Translations under genes and position numbers: made by a program | In this document: positions 8,007-17,400 of the stretch, piece after piece | Layout: each line of letters starts with the position of its first letter | Numbering within the stretch: position 1 is the first letter of the stretch | Notes under the pieces: model-generated | The model's input: the letters and a program-made list of their open reading frames with translations, nothing else | Databases searched by the model: none | What the model was told of the DNA's origin: nothing | NCBI RefSeq assembly: GCF_023614525.1 | Contig: NZ_CP097885.1 | Location: forward strand, 990,501-1,054,500 | Length of the DNA: 64,000 nt | Reading direction: 5' to 3' | Source: Peptoniphilus genitalis | GTDB lineage: Bacteria > Bacillota > Clostridia > Tissierellales > Peptoniphilaceae

Positions 8007-8903
8007 TTATTTTAAAATATTTATAATTTCCTCTTGGGCCTTTTTGCCTTCTGGGAAGATTGACAAGAGTGGATAGCAGTGGCAAAGTCCTTCTCCCACT
8101 ATTATCTTGTAATCCACATTATATTTTTTTAGGGCTTCTTCAAAAAGTGGTGCAAAGGCATAGATAACTTCGTAAGACCCATAATAGAGGTAGGTCATAG
8201 GGAAGTTGCTAAAGTCTCCCCTGTAGGGATAAAGCATGTAGTCAGGGATGCTTTCTCCCTTAGTCATAATTTCTCGCGCAGTGTCAAAATACTTGTAGTC
8301 AACCATTATGTCCTTCTTGTTCAATTCCTTGAGCCTATCCATGTCGAGGTCCTGAGATAGACAGCCGCCGGCAGATGATGCGATGATTTCTCTCGGCATA
8401 TTCAAGCTCAACTTATTTGCATTTATATAAAGGCCGAGACCCAGGGCAAGTGATGCTCCAGATGAAAAGCCCAAAATAGAAAGGGGCTCTTCCCCATAGG
8501 TTTTTGTCATTTCTTCATAGACTCCTGCAGTGGCAGCATAAGTTTCCACTATGGTCTTGTCGATGCAAAGGGGGTAAAAATAAAACCAGACGTCTTTTCC
8601 AGTCTCGCGACAAATTTTCTTAGCAAGACTTAAGTCCCTCTTGTCTGGATTTGTTATGTAGCCGCCGCCAAAGAGGTACAAAATTGCCCCGGGATTTTTA
8701 TTTTTTGAATGTATTAAAATTAATCTTTGGGACAAAAAAGTCCTATCCTCATAATAAATATCAGCTTCATCTTTTAGCTTGAAGCTTGGCTTTTGATTTT
8801 GCCTTCTGGCATAATTTAAAATCTTATCCTTTGGCAAGAGAAAAATTTTTTTAATTCTAAGTGCCCTTACTAGACCTGCTATAACCTTATAAGAAATGCT
8901 CAT
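8007..8903 (-). CDS. Alpha/beta hydrolase of the HSL/acetyl-esterase type
   Basis: 298 residues. The nucleophile elbow is GFSSG (in SILGFSSGASLALG). The oxyanion region is LFGGGYI, corresponding to the HGGG of hormone-sensitive-lipase-like esterases but with Phe in place of His. The late CHCYPL supplies the probable catalytic His, and the acid is probably the Glu in YYGSYEVIY. Substrate unknown; a small acyl ester is likely. It has no signal peptide, although the first 25 residues are basic and hydrophobic. The start at 8903 is fixed by GGAGGG 6 nt upstream; an in-frame GTG at 8927 lacks such a site. It stands alone with its own terminator. Confidence 0.78.
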   Translation of the reverse strand: MSISYKVIAGLVRALRIKKIFLLPKDKILNYARRQNQKPSFKLKDEADIYYEDRTFLSQRLILIHSKNKNPGAILYLFGGGYITNPDKRDLSLAKKICRETGKDVWFYFYPLCIDKTIVETYAATAGVYEEMTKTYGEEPLSILGFSSGASLALGLGLYINANKLSLNMPREIIASSAGGCLSQDLDMDRLKELNKKDIMVDYKYFDTAREIMTKGESIPDYMLYPYRGDFSNFPMTYLYYGSYEVIYAFAPLFEEALKKYNVDYKIIVGEGLCHCYPLLSIFPEGKKAQEEIINILK

Positions 8904-9044
8904 AACAACCCTCCTATCTTCAATCACATATTATCACTTTAACAAGAAAAAGATTAAAAATTTTAAGAAAAAGGTTCTTCAAAATAAATTTTTTATAAAA
9001 ACTAGGGAAAAAGCCTCCGCAACCAAAAGTTGCTGCCCATTCGC

Positions 9045-9073
9045 TTGTTAGACAAGTATATTTTTGTTATCAT
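9045..9073 (+). promoter_or_regulatory. Promoter of the XRE regulator gene
   Basis: TTGTTA (9045-9050) and TATCAT (9068-9073) with a 17-nt spacer, 47 nt before the start codon. The elements match the consensus only moderately. Confidence 0.4.
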
Positions 9074-9120
9074 TTCTTACATAAAATGAAATTTTAAGAG
9101 AATAAAAGCGAGTGAAAATT

Positions 9121-9693
9121 ATGTACGGAGAAAAAATAAAAGCAAAGAGACGAGAATTAAATCTCTCCCAAGAAGATCTAGCCGACAAACTTTTTGTAAC
9201 AAGGCAGGCAATTTCAAAATGGGAAAATGATAAGGCCACACCAACAATGACTAACTTGAGAGAACTCTCTGAAGTCTTTGGTCTTGATATGGCATACTTT
9301 ATCGGTCAAGCTGTGGAAGAAAAGAAAGAAGTAACAAGAGACAAAGTTGAAGAAATAAGTGACGATAAAAGAAGCAAGAAAAAAGTTCTTGGAGAGGGCC
9401 TCTGGGACATCTTCATCTATGCCTGCCTTTGTGGTCTAGGAATATTCTTTTTCTCAGTCTACTACTTCCTCTTTGTAGAAAGTTATCTGGGCAAGGACCC
9501 AAAAGAAATGCCCTACCTTGTCTTTACAATCTACGTGATAGTGGCCCTAATAGCCTTCCCCCAAGCCTACAAAGATATAAGCGACAAATTAGATGACTTT
9601 GATTACAACTTGTTCTCCAAAGTAGCCTTTCCCCTAGTCTACCTTTTCTCTCCCCTAATAGTCTTCTATCACATAATAAAAAATAAAAAATAA
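9121..9693 (+). CDS. XRE-family HTH regulator with C-terminal membrane segments
   Basis: 190 residues. Residues about 3-58 form a Cro/C1-type helix-turn-helix (LSQEDLADKLFVTRQAISKWE). A charged linker follows (about 65-95), then three hydrophobic stretches (about 101-124, 135-153 and 168-186), so the DNA-binding part is tethered to the membrane. Such architectures occur in small stress or envelope sensors of Firmicutes; the signal and targets are unknown. The start at 9121 is preferred over an in-frame GTG at 9112 because GAG lies a suitable distance upstream and homology begins with MYGEKIK. A terminator follows directly. Confidence 0.75.
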   Translation: MYGEKIKAKRRELNLSQEDLADKLFVTRQAISKWENDKATPTMTNLRELSEVFGLDMAYFIGQAVEEKKEVTRDKVEEISDDKRSKKKVLGEGLWDIFIYACLCGLGIFFFSVYYFLFVESYLGKDPKEMPYLVFTIYVIVALIAFPQAYKDISDKLDDFDYNLFSKVAFPLVYLFSPLIVFYHIIKNKK

Positions 9694-9694
9694 G

Positions 9695-9720
9695 TCCACC
9701 CCAGGAGGTGGATTTTTCTT
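9695..9720 (+). terminator. Intrinsic terminator after XRE regulator
   Basis: TCCACC pairs with GGTGGA around CCAGGA, followed by TTTTTCTTT. Confidence 0.85.
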
Positions 9721-9773
9721 TAGGAAAATTAAAAATAGTTTAATAAGTCAATATATGTTAAAATCATTTTATA

Positions 9774-9912
9774 TGGAGGTGTTTACATGGATACCAGTCG
9801 ACCCTGGAAAATATGTATGTGCCTATGCGATAAAGAAAGTCTTGTGATCTATACTTAGAGTCTTAAGTGCATGTATCTTTACCGCTAGGCAGCGAATTTT
9901 TATGCAAAAATT
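9774..9912 (+). promoter_or_regulatory. Structured 5' leader of mgtE, candidate Mg2+-responsive RNA
   Basis: Two strong helices can be drawn. Hairpin 1 (9784-9817) pairs TACAT/ATGTA and CCAG/CTGG across an internal loop. Helix 2 pairs GCCTA-GCG-TAAAG (9821-9835) with CTTTA-CGC-TAGGC (9877-9890) and encloses an ACTTA/TAAGT hairpin (9853-9868). A -10-like TAAAAT at 9759-9764 would start the RNA just upstream. Mg2+ transporter genes of this type commonly follow the M-box (ykoK) riboswitch, and short stretches resemble it (ACATGGATAC, CCTATGC). I cannot fit the whole sequence to the M-box fold by eye, so the class is open. Confidence 0.6.
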
Positions 9913-9941
9913 TATGATATTTGCTGAAATTAGGAGGTTAC

Positions 9942-11264
9942 ATGAACAACTTAGATAGAGAAAGATTAAAAATCTTGCAAGGCAAGATCAACAGGATGGA
10001 CCCTGTTGACATTGCAGAAAGACTAGAAGACCTATCCAAAGAAGACACAGCCATTTGGATAAAACTTCTAAAAAAAGACCTCTTGGCAGACGCTTTTTCA
10101 CTCTTGCCAAGGGATAAGAAAATAGAAATGATAGGCTCATTATCCGAAGATAGGATTATGAGCCTTATGAAAGAACTTGAAGAAGACGAGGTTGTAGATA
10201 CCTTGCAAGAACTTCCTGCCAACATGGTTAGAAAGTTTATGAACCAATACATCGAAGAGGACAGAAGACCAATCATCAACGAACTACTAGGCTTCCCTAA
10301 GGATTCTGTTGGTTCCATCATGTCCGTTGGATTCATCTTTGTTAAATCAACAGCTACACCAACACAAGCCTTGGAAAAAATTATTCACTCAGACCTAGAT
10401 GCAGATAGACTAGAACAAGTTTGGGTTACAAACCAGTCCCTAGTCCTAATAGGCTATGTAAATCTAGCCGACCTTCTTCGTAATAAAAACAAGAACATCG
10501 AAGAATTTATGCACCCAATTAACGCCAGCGTTTATGCAACAGATGACCAAGAAGTTGTTGCTAAGCTGGCCTTTAAGTACGACTTATCAGAAATCCCTGT
10601 AACAGATTCTGAAGGCAGACTTGTGGGTATTGTCCCAGCAGAATGGGCAATCGACGTTATGCACGAAGAATACGAAGAAGACTTGGGTAACATCCACGGT
10701 ATTAGCGAGTCGTCACCAGAACACTACTGGGATAAGTCTGTATTTAGACTTGCAAAGGACAGGACAATGTGGCTAATTATTTGTCTTGTAACAGCAACCT
10801 TCACAAGCTTTATTATAAAAAGATATGAGACCCTCTTGGCATCATCAGTTGCCCTTGCAGCCTATATCCCTATGCTAATGGACTCAGGCGGAAACGCAGG
10901 TACACAGTCATCAACAACTGTTATACGTGGAATTTATACTGGCGAAATTGAATTCAAAGAATTTGTCCAAGTAATGTTTAAGGAACTTCGAATTGGAATA
11001 ATAGTTGGTCTTATACTTGTAATAGTAAATATTATTAGGATGTCCATCCTCGACAGCGTTAGCCTAGGAGTGACACTAACAGTTTCAGTTACCCTTCTTA
11101 CAACAATAGTCCTATCAAAAATTATTGGAGGAATCCTTCCTCTTATCGCGGAAAAAACTCACGTAGACCCAACAATAATGGCGGGACCACTTATCACAAC
11201 AATAGTAGATACCTTGGTACTATTCGTCTATTTCGAAGTGGCAACAATTTTATTAGGCGTTTAA
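9942..11264 (+). CDS. mgtE: Magnesium transporter MgtE
   Basis: 440 residues in the classic order: an N-terminal helical domain (about 1-125) with the EEDEVVDTLQELP repeat region, a pair of CBS domains (about 130-250), a plug helix, then five membrane segments (about 280-440) containing the family signature PMLMDSGGNAGTQSST. It is a Mg2+ channel gated by Mg2+ binding to the cytosolic domains. The start at 9942 has AGGAGG 4 nt upstream; the frame is open from a TTG at 9921 that lacks a site. It is alone behind a structured leader and before a strong terminator, so RNA-level control by Mg2+ is likely. Confidence 0.95.
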   Translation: MNNLDRERLKILQGKINRMDPVDIAERLEDLSKEDTAIWIKLLKKDLLADAFSLLPRDKKIEMIGSLSEDRIMSLMKELEEDEVVDTLQELPANMVRKFMNQYIEEDRRPIINELLGFPKDSVGSIMSVGFIFVKSTATPTQALEKIIHSDLDADRLEQVWVTNQSLVLIGYVNLADLLRNKNKNIEEFMHPINASVYATDDQEVVAKLAFKYDLSEIPVTDSEGRLVGIVPAEWAIDVMHEEYEEDLGNIHGISESSPEHYWDKSVFRLAKDRTMWLIICLVTATFTSFIIKRYETLLASSVALAAYIPMLMDSGGNAGTQSSTTVIRGIYTGEIEFKEFVQVMFKELRIGIIVGLILVIVNIIRMSILDSVSLGVTLTVSVTLLTTIVLSKIIGGILPLIAEKTHVDPTIMAGPLITTIVDTLVLFVYFEVATILLGV

Positions 11265-11274
11265 AAAATATTTT

Positions 11275-11301
11275 GAAGAAGCACAGGCTTCTTCTTTTTT
11301 T
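11275..11301 (+). terminator. Intrinsic terminator after mgtE
   Basis: Perfect 8-bp stem GAAGAAGC / GCTTCTTC with an ACAG loop and a T7 tail. Confidence 0.92.
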
Positions 11302-11396
11302 ATGCTTATTAAGATTATTTTTATAACAAAACAATACTTTTGGCAAATATAATTAAATTTATTCTTATATATATATCAAAAAGTATAGTTCTGTTG

Positions 11397-11402
11397 TATA
11401 AT
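11397..11402 (+). promoter_or_regulatory. -10 element of the giant surface-protein gene
   Basis: Consensus TATAAT at 11397-11402, in TTGTATAAT context. The -35 region 17 nt upstream (TATCAA) is weak. It predicts a leader of about 70 nt before the AGGAAGGAG ribosome site. Confidence 0.55.
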
Positions 11403-11477
11403 ACAGGTATAAAACGTTTTTATAATAAATTAGAAACAAAAAATTTTTCATTGAGAAAATATAGGAAGGAGAAAAAA

Positions 11478-14400
11478 ATGAAAAATTATTTAAAGAGGAC
11501 AACGACATTTTTCTTAGCAATATTAATGCTAGTGTCAGTCCCACTACAAGCCTTTGCCCAAGTTAATTTTGATGACTTAACAAAGGATAAGCCAGAAATT
11601 ATTAACAAAGATGACCCACCGCTTAAGGTTGCAAAGCCTGATAAAGGTAAGACGGCATCGGATTTAATAAAAAATCCCGACCAGCCAGCTATCTACACCC
11701 TAAGGACAGACTACAAGGTCCAAAGAGGTGAGAAGTATGAGGTTAACTACCAACCATACATTGCAAGTGTAGGTGCAGGAGCTACGCAAGCAGAAAAAGA
11801 TAAGGTCAAGCAAACAGTTAAACTTCCAGATCTTACAGGCTACGAAAAGCCAGATGACGATTATAAAATCGACTACGATACAGTAAAAAACGCTGCAAAT
11901 GGTAATAATAAAACAGGTAATGATACTAATGGCATAAGATACCAAGCTAACAAAGACTTTAAATACAAGGCCAAGTCCAACAAAATAAAAATCAAACACG
12001 TCTTCCAAAACCTAGAAGACTTTAGTAAATACACAAATCCAGATGGAAGCGTTGGGGATAAAACTGCACTTTTCACATCTCAAAACGGCAACACTGGATC
12101 TACCATGGAAGTCAGTCCCTTGAATGAAAATGATCCTCAAAGAAAAGGCTTTGTTCCAGAAGCTGACTCTATCACAATGAAAGTTCCAGAAAACGCTACG
12201 AACTTTATCTTGGAATACCGTTACAACCGTGCACACTACGATGTAGTTTTCGACACTGCAGGCGGATCAGAACTTCCGGCTCGTACCCTTTACTACGGAC
12301 AAGTGATTCCTAAAATTGCCGATGAATCTTTTCCTACAAAAGTCGGCGGAGAGTTCCAAGGCTGGAAACCATCTGTTGATTTAAAGGGCACTTTAAATGG
12401 TGTTGAAAGAACATTTAAGGCAAATGAAATAATTTCAGTTGGCACTGGCTCTCCTATCAAAAATCTTGATGCTAATTTGGTTATGCCAGCAAGCAAAGTT
12501 ACTTTCACAGCTGTGTGGAAGGACAAGGAAAAGGCTGACTATGCAGTACAATTCTGGGCAGAAAAGGCAGACCATGCTGATGATGCATCTCTTTTAGATA
12601 AGTACGACTATATAGGCACTCGTGTCTATAATGACGAGCCAACAGGCTTTAGACCGAACTTAGATAACGTGTCTGTAAAAGACATAGTCTTTCCGGATTT
12701 AGACAAAGCTCGTCTAGCCAAGATATGGGCTAACGCAACATTTAATCGTGGCAAAGATCTTTATCTAAATAAATTCTATGTATACAACCAAGCCTTAACT
12801 CATGAACAAAATACGGACCCTTCAAATGTAAACTTAGTTAAGTCTGTGGATGCAACAGGTAAGACTGTCTACAATATTTACTACGATAGACAAGAATACG
12901 ACCTCTACTTCACCAAGTCGAATGCTCTACCTGCTGAAAACACCTTTTATCCTGAAATTTGGGGATATGATAAAGCTAAAGAGGAGCAAGTGAAATTAGG
13001 CGGCCCTGGCAATCCATACCATTACAAGGCAAGATTCAACCAGCTAATGCTAGGCTGGCCAAACGACGCAATGCAAACTAAAGGCTTTAGCGAAGGCATG
13101 CAATCCTTTGGCTGGGGACCAAACTACAGTAATCCAAGTTGGCCTACTCACTTAGACACACCTCCTTATAGATTAAATGCCGATGAATTCCTGGACATGG
13201 CAAACTACGATAACTTGGGAGGCTATACGAAAAAGATAGATAAGGGTGATGGAACAAGCATAGATTTAAAGTGGTACGATTATAAAATTCTATCCTTTGG
13301 TATAAAACAAGCTAAAGACTCCATGCCTCACCACATGGACTTTTGGATGGACGGCTTTAAGGACGGAGAAACAATTATTCGCTACGACCTATACAGGTAT
13401 AAGGCAGATACAAATGCCAAAACTTATTCGCCTAGTTACCCTAAGGTTCAAGGCTTTACTGGCAAGAGAGGAAATGAAACACCGGAATATCTTGATTCGG
13501 ATGGCATAGATGCTAAAAACGATGAGCGTGCAGATGTAACACCATTCCCTGATAAGACCTATACAGATATGTATGGAGCACGCCCTGTAGGTGAGATGAA
13601 ATTTATTAAGGCCTTCTTTAATAATGCCGATGACTGGGGCGACCCTGACGGATGGGACGGATTTGGCACAAATGGCTACCTTAAATTTGAATACACTCGT
13701 AATAAGTATCCACTAAGGTTTAACTACGACCCATCAAAGATTAAGGGCGATAGTGAGTTTGGAACAACTAACTCAATAGATACCTTCTACGAGTTTCCTC
13801 TAAAGGCTCTAAGCCCTGATGCGGATACGGAAGAAAGCTACAAAACAGGAAATCCGAAAAACATATTGGATAATCCGGAAAAGTTACAAGAATTAAACCT
13901 TACTGACCTTGTTTTTACAGATCCTAAAGATGGCAAGTTAAAAGTTAAGCGTCCGGAAAACCTTTCAGATCAAATGGTCTTCAAGGGCTGGGCATTAGAC
14001 CCTGCTGGCACTAAGCTTATCAGGGATAACGGAGGCGAGAAGATGCCTTCTCATCCAGTAAACCTATATGCTAAGTGGGGCGAACCTGATTATCAATGGA
14101 AGGTAACTTTCGATCCGAACGGTGGAAACTTAAGAAATATTAAAGAAGAAAATTTAACTACAGAGCGCAAAACAATACAAGAAGGCGACATTGGTCAAGA
14201 AAAGACTAAAACTTTTGCGCAAAAAGAAAAAAACGATGGCGATAAGCAAATCTTTACAGTTATTCAAAGACAAAAACTTGTAGAGCCGAAGAACAAGCCT
14301 ACAAGGAAGGGCTACGACTTTATGGGTTGGGAAGTCATTCGTTACAAGAAAGATGCCACAACAGGCGACTATACTAACGAGCAAGACACAAGCTATAGAG

Positions 14401-17400
14401 ACACTTATAAAGTTCCAGAGCTTTACTCCTTTGGTAACGATGTAGTTGCGCCAGTCTATCTAAAGGCAATTTGGGTTCCCAACAATAGAGTAGACGTTAA
14501 AGTTGAACATTATTTCTTGGACAAGGACTTTAAGCTAGATACAAATATAAGCCAAAATCCAGACCCAGATATACTAGAAGACAAACGTGCTAACTATTTA
14601 GTTGCTACAACAGGTGACAAGCAAGATGACAAATATATCTTGGCAACTAATGAAGAGCTTGAAGCTCACAAGGATACTTCAGACGTTTATAGTATTTACA
14701 AAGGTTATAACGACCGAGTAAAGGCTGATAACACCTTCTTCCAACAATTCCGTGTTGAACCTGCACAGATTCTAAATACAGAAACTAATAAGCTAGAAGA
14801 TAATCCTAAAGTAAAAGACAATGTCTTTAAATTCTTCTACAAGCCATTTAGAACTCGTGAGTATAAGGTTAACTATATAGATGAAAGATTTAAAGACGAT
14901 CCAGCAAATGGAAAGATTATAGACCAAGAATTAGTTGAAAATGGTAACCGTCACTTTGACGCAAGAAACTATAGACAAATACCAGGCTGGAAACTTGTAA
15001 GTGCTCCACAACAACAACTATTCTTTGATGTAGATGAAGATACAAATGAATTCTTAGGAATCAACGGCACAAAGTCAGATGAAATTACCTTCTATTATAA
15101 GGACGTAAGAGTAATCGAAGTTCCAGGAGATAAAGAACCACCAGAAGGTTATGTAAGAGTGACATTCAAAGCCGAAAACGGTGGATCGTTCACTGACAAG
15201 GCCGGAAAACCTGTAAAAGAATTACACTACGATGTAATAGAAGGACTTAAATCTGATCTACTTCCAGTTCCACAAGAACTTAAGGATGGTGAAGAAAAAG
15301 CTGCTGACAAGTACTATATCACACCAGATACTGGCAAGAAATTTACTAAGTGGGACAAGGATCCACTATTAAATAAAAACACAATTATCAACGAAAACCA
15401 CACTTTCACTGCATACTTTGAATGGTCAGGCCTAAGCGCAACAGGCCTAGTAAGAACAGAAGCCTTTAAAGATCCAAAGGGTACTTGGACAAATAATTTT
15501 GCTCCAACAATTGATCAATTAAAAGCACAATTAGTATGGAAAGAAAAAGACCAAGTCAAAGATCTTCCAGCAGGAACTGAAATAAAACTATTCTACACTG
15601 GTGAAGATGGAATTGAAAAAGAAATAACAACCAATGATCAAGTATATGACTTAGTAACTGAAAAGAAAGCTGCCGACAAGGATGAACTTGTTCGCACAGT
15701 GAATGTCAAGGCTAAAGTTACTTTCAAAGACGGCAAAGAGCCACAAGAGCTAACTATACCGATTACAGTTTACAAAAATGTCTACGAAGCCCTTAACAAG
15801 GAAGGCGACAAGCCACTATTCTTAACAGAAGCTGAAGGAAAAGACGCTAAAGACGGCGGATTGAAAGACGTAACTGGTAACTATGTAAAAGTTACAGTTC
15901 AACCTACTGAAAAGAATACAAATAAAGATGTTAAGGTTTACTATGTTAATCCAAAAGCTTGGGTTAATATTCCTGAAATTGAGTGGTCACAAGATGACAA
16001 GGATAAGACTGACTTCTTAAAGTGGACAGCAGATAAAGATGCTCAAAATGAAAATGGAGTTTATGACTTCGCTAAACGTCACAAGTTTACAGAAGACACA
16101 GTAATTTCACCAAAATTTGCCAAGGACGTAGTAGAACAAAAACAAGGCGAAGACAAACCAAAAGTTCCAGACAACTTCGTAAAAGTTATTGTTAAGACAA
16201 CAGACAAGGCTACAAGTGAATCAACACAAACATTCTGGGTTAACCCAACTAAGGAAGTAACAATACCAGTTACAGAACCAACAGGTAAGGAAAATCAAAA
16301 AGTTACAATTGATGGCCTTGGAGAAAAAACTGTTAACTATATCTTTAAAGAATGGCAAAAAGTTCAAACTGGTGAAGCAGACGATAGTTTAACTAAAGTT
16401 AATCCAGTAGAAAAAATTGAATTAGCTAGCCATAAATATACGGACAAAGTAACAGTAATCGAAGCTGCTTATAAAAAATCAATTCAACCAGGAAAAATTG
16501 AAAATCCATTAAAGACTACTAAACTAGATACACCACAAGGCAAAGAAATTACTAATGACGATTTAATTAAACAAATCACACCACAAGAAGGTAAAGAAAT
16601 TGCATCAATAGAAGTTATTTCTAAACCAGATGGCAATACAGTTGGCGATACACCAGCAAAAGTTATCGTTAAATACAAAGACGGTACTACACAAGGAACA
16701 AATGACGATCCAGTTGTAATACCAGTTGAAGTACACGAAAATATCATTCCAGCTGGACCAAATGGAGAAAAGCCTGAAAAAGCACTTGATAATTATGTAA
16801 AAATAATCTTTAAGGCAGGCGAAGGCGGAAGCTTATCAGGCGACCTAGTTTACTATGTATCACCAGAAGTTGAAGTTGATATGACAGAATCAGCTGGTAA
16901 TATTACAAAGAAACCAGATGTTGGATATATTAGCGGAGATTGGGACACAAGCGAAACTAAAAAATTAAAAGCAACATTCACTGCTAAAGAAACTGAATTT
17001 ACTTTTAACTTTACAAAGACAGAAGATATAGTAGAAAAAATTGACGAAAACACTAAAAAACCAGAAGGCTATGTAACTGTAAAACTTATTCCAACAGATA
17101 AGGCAACAGATCCAACAGAAAAAGTTTACTTTGTAAATCCTAAGGCAAAAAATGTTACAATAACAAACAAACCAGAAGGTAAGAATGAAACAGTTGGTGG
17201 TATTGAATACACTTACGTTTTCAATGGTTGGACAGTTACAAAAGGTACAGTAGCTTCTTGGGCTAATGAAAATATCAATGGTAAATTTACTCAAGATACA
17301 GAAATTACAGCTAAGTATCTTAAAAAAGTTGGTTTGGGAGACTTGATACCTGCACCAGTGCCAAAGAGAGACCTAGTAATAGCAAAAGGCGATACACCAA

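Noticed and set aside
9774-9912. Firm annotation as M-box (ykoK) riboswitch
   Set aside because: The context is right, but I could not place the conserved M-box P1 and loop sequences with confidence.
11340-11477. Extra 46 codons before the giant surface protein signal peptide
   Set aside because: This stretch contains the promoter -10 and ribosome site. The signal peptide must be at the N-terminus, so translation begins at 11478.
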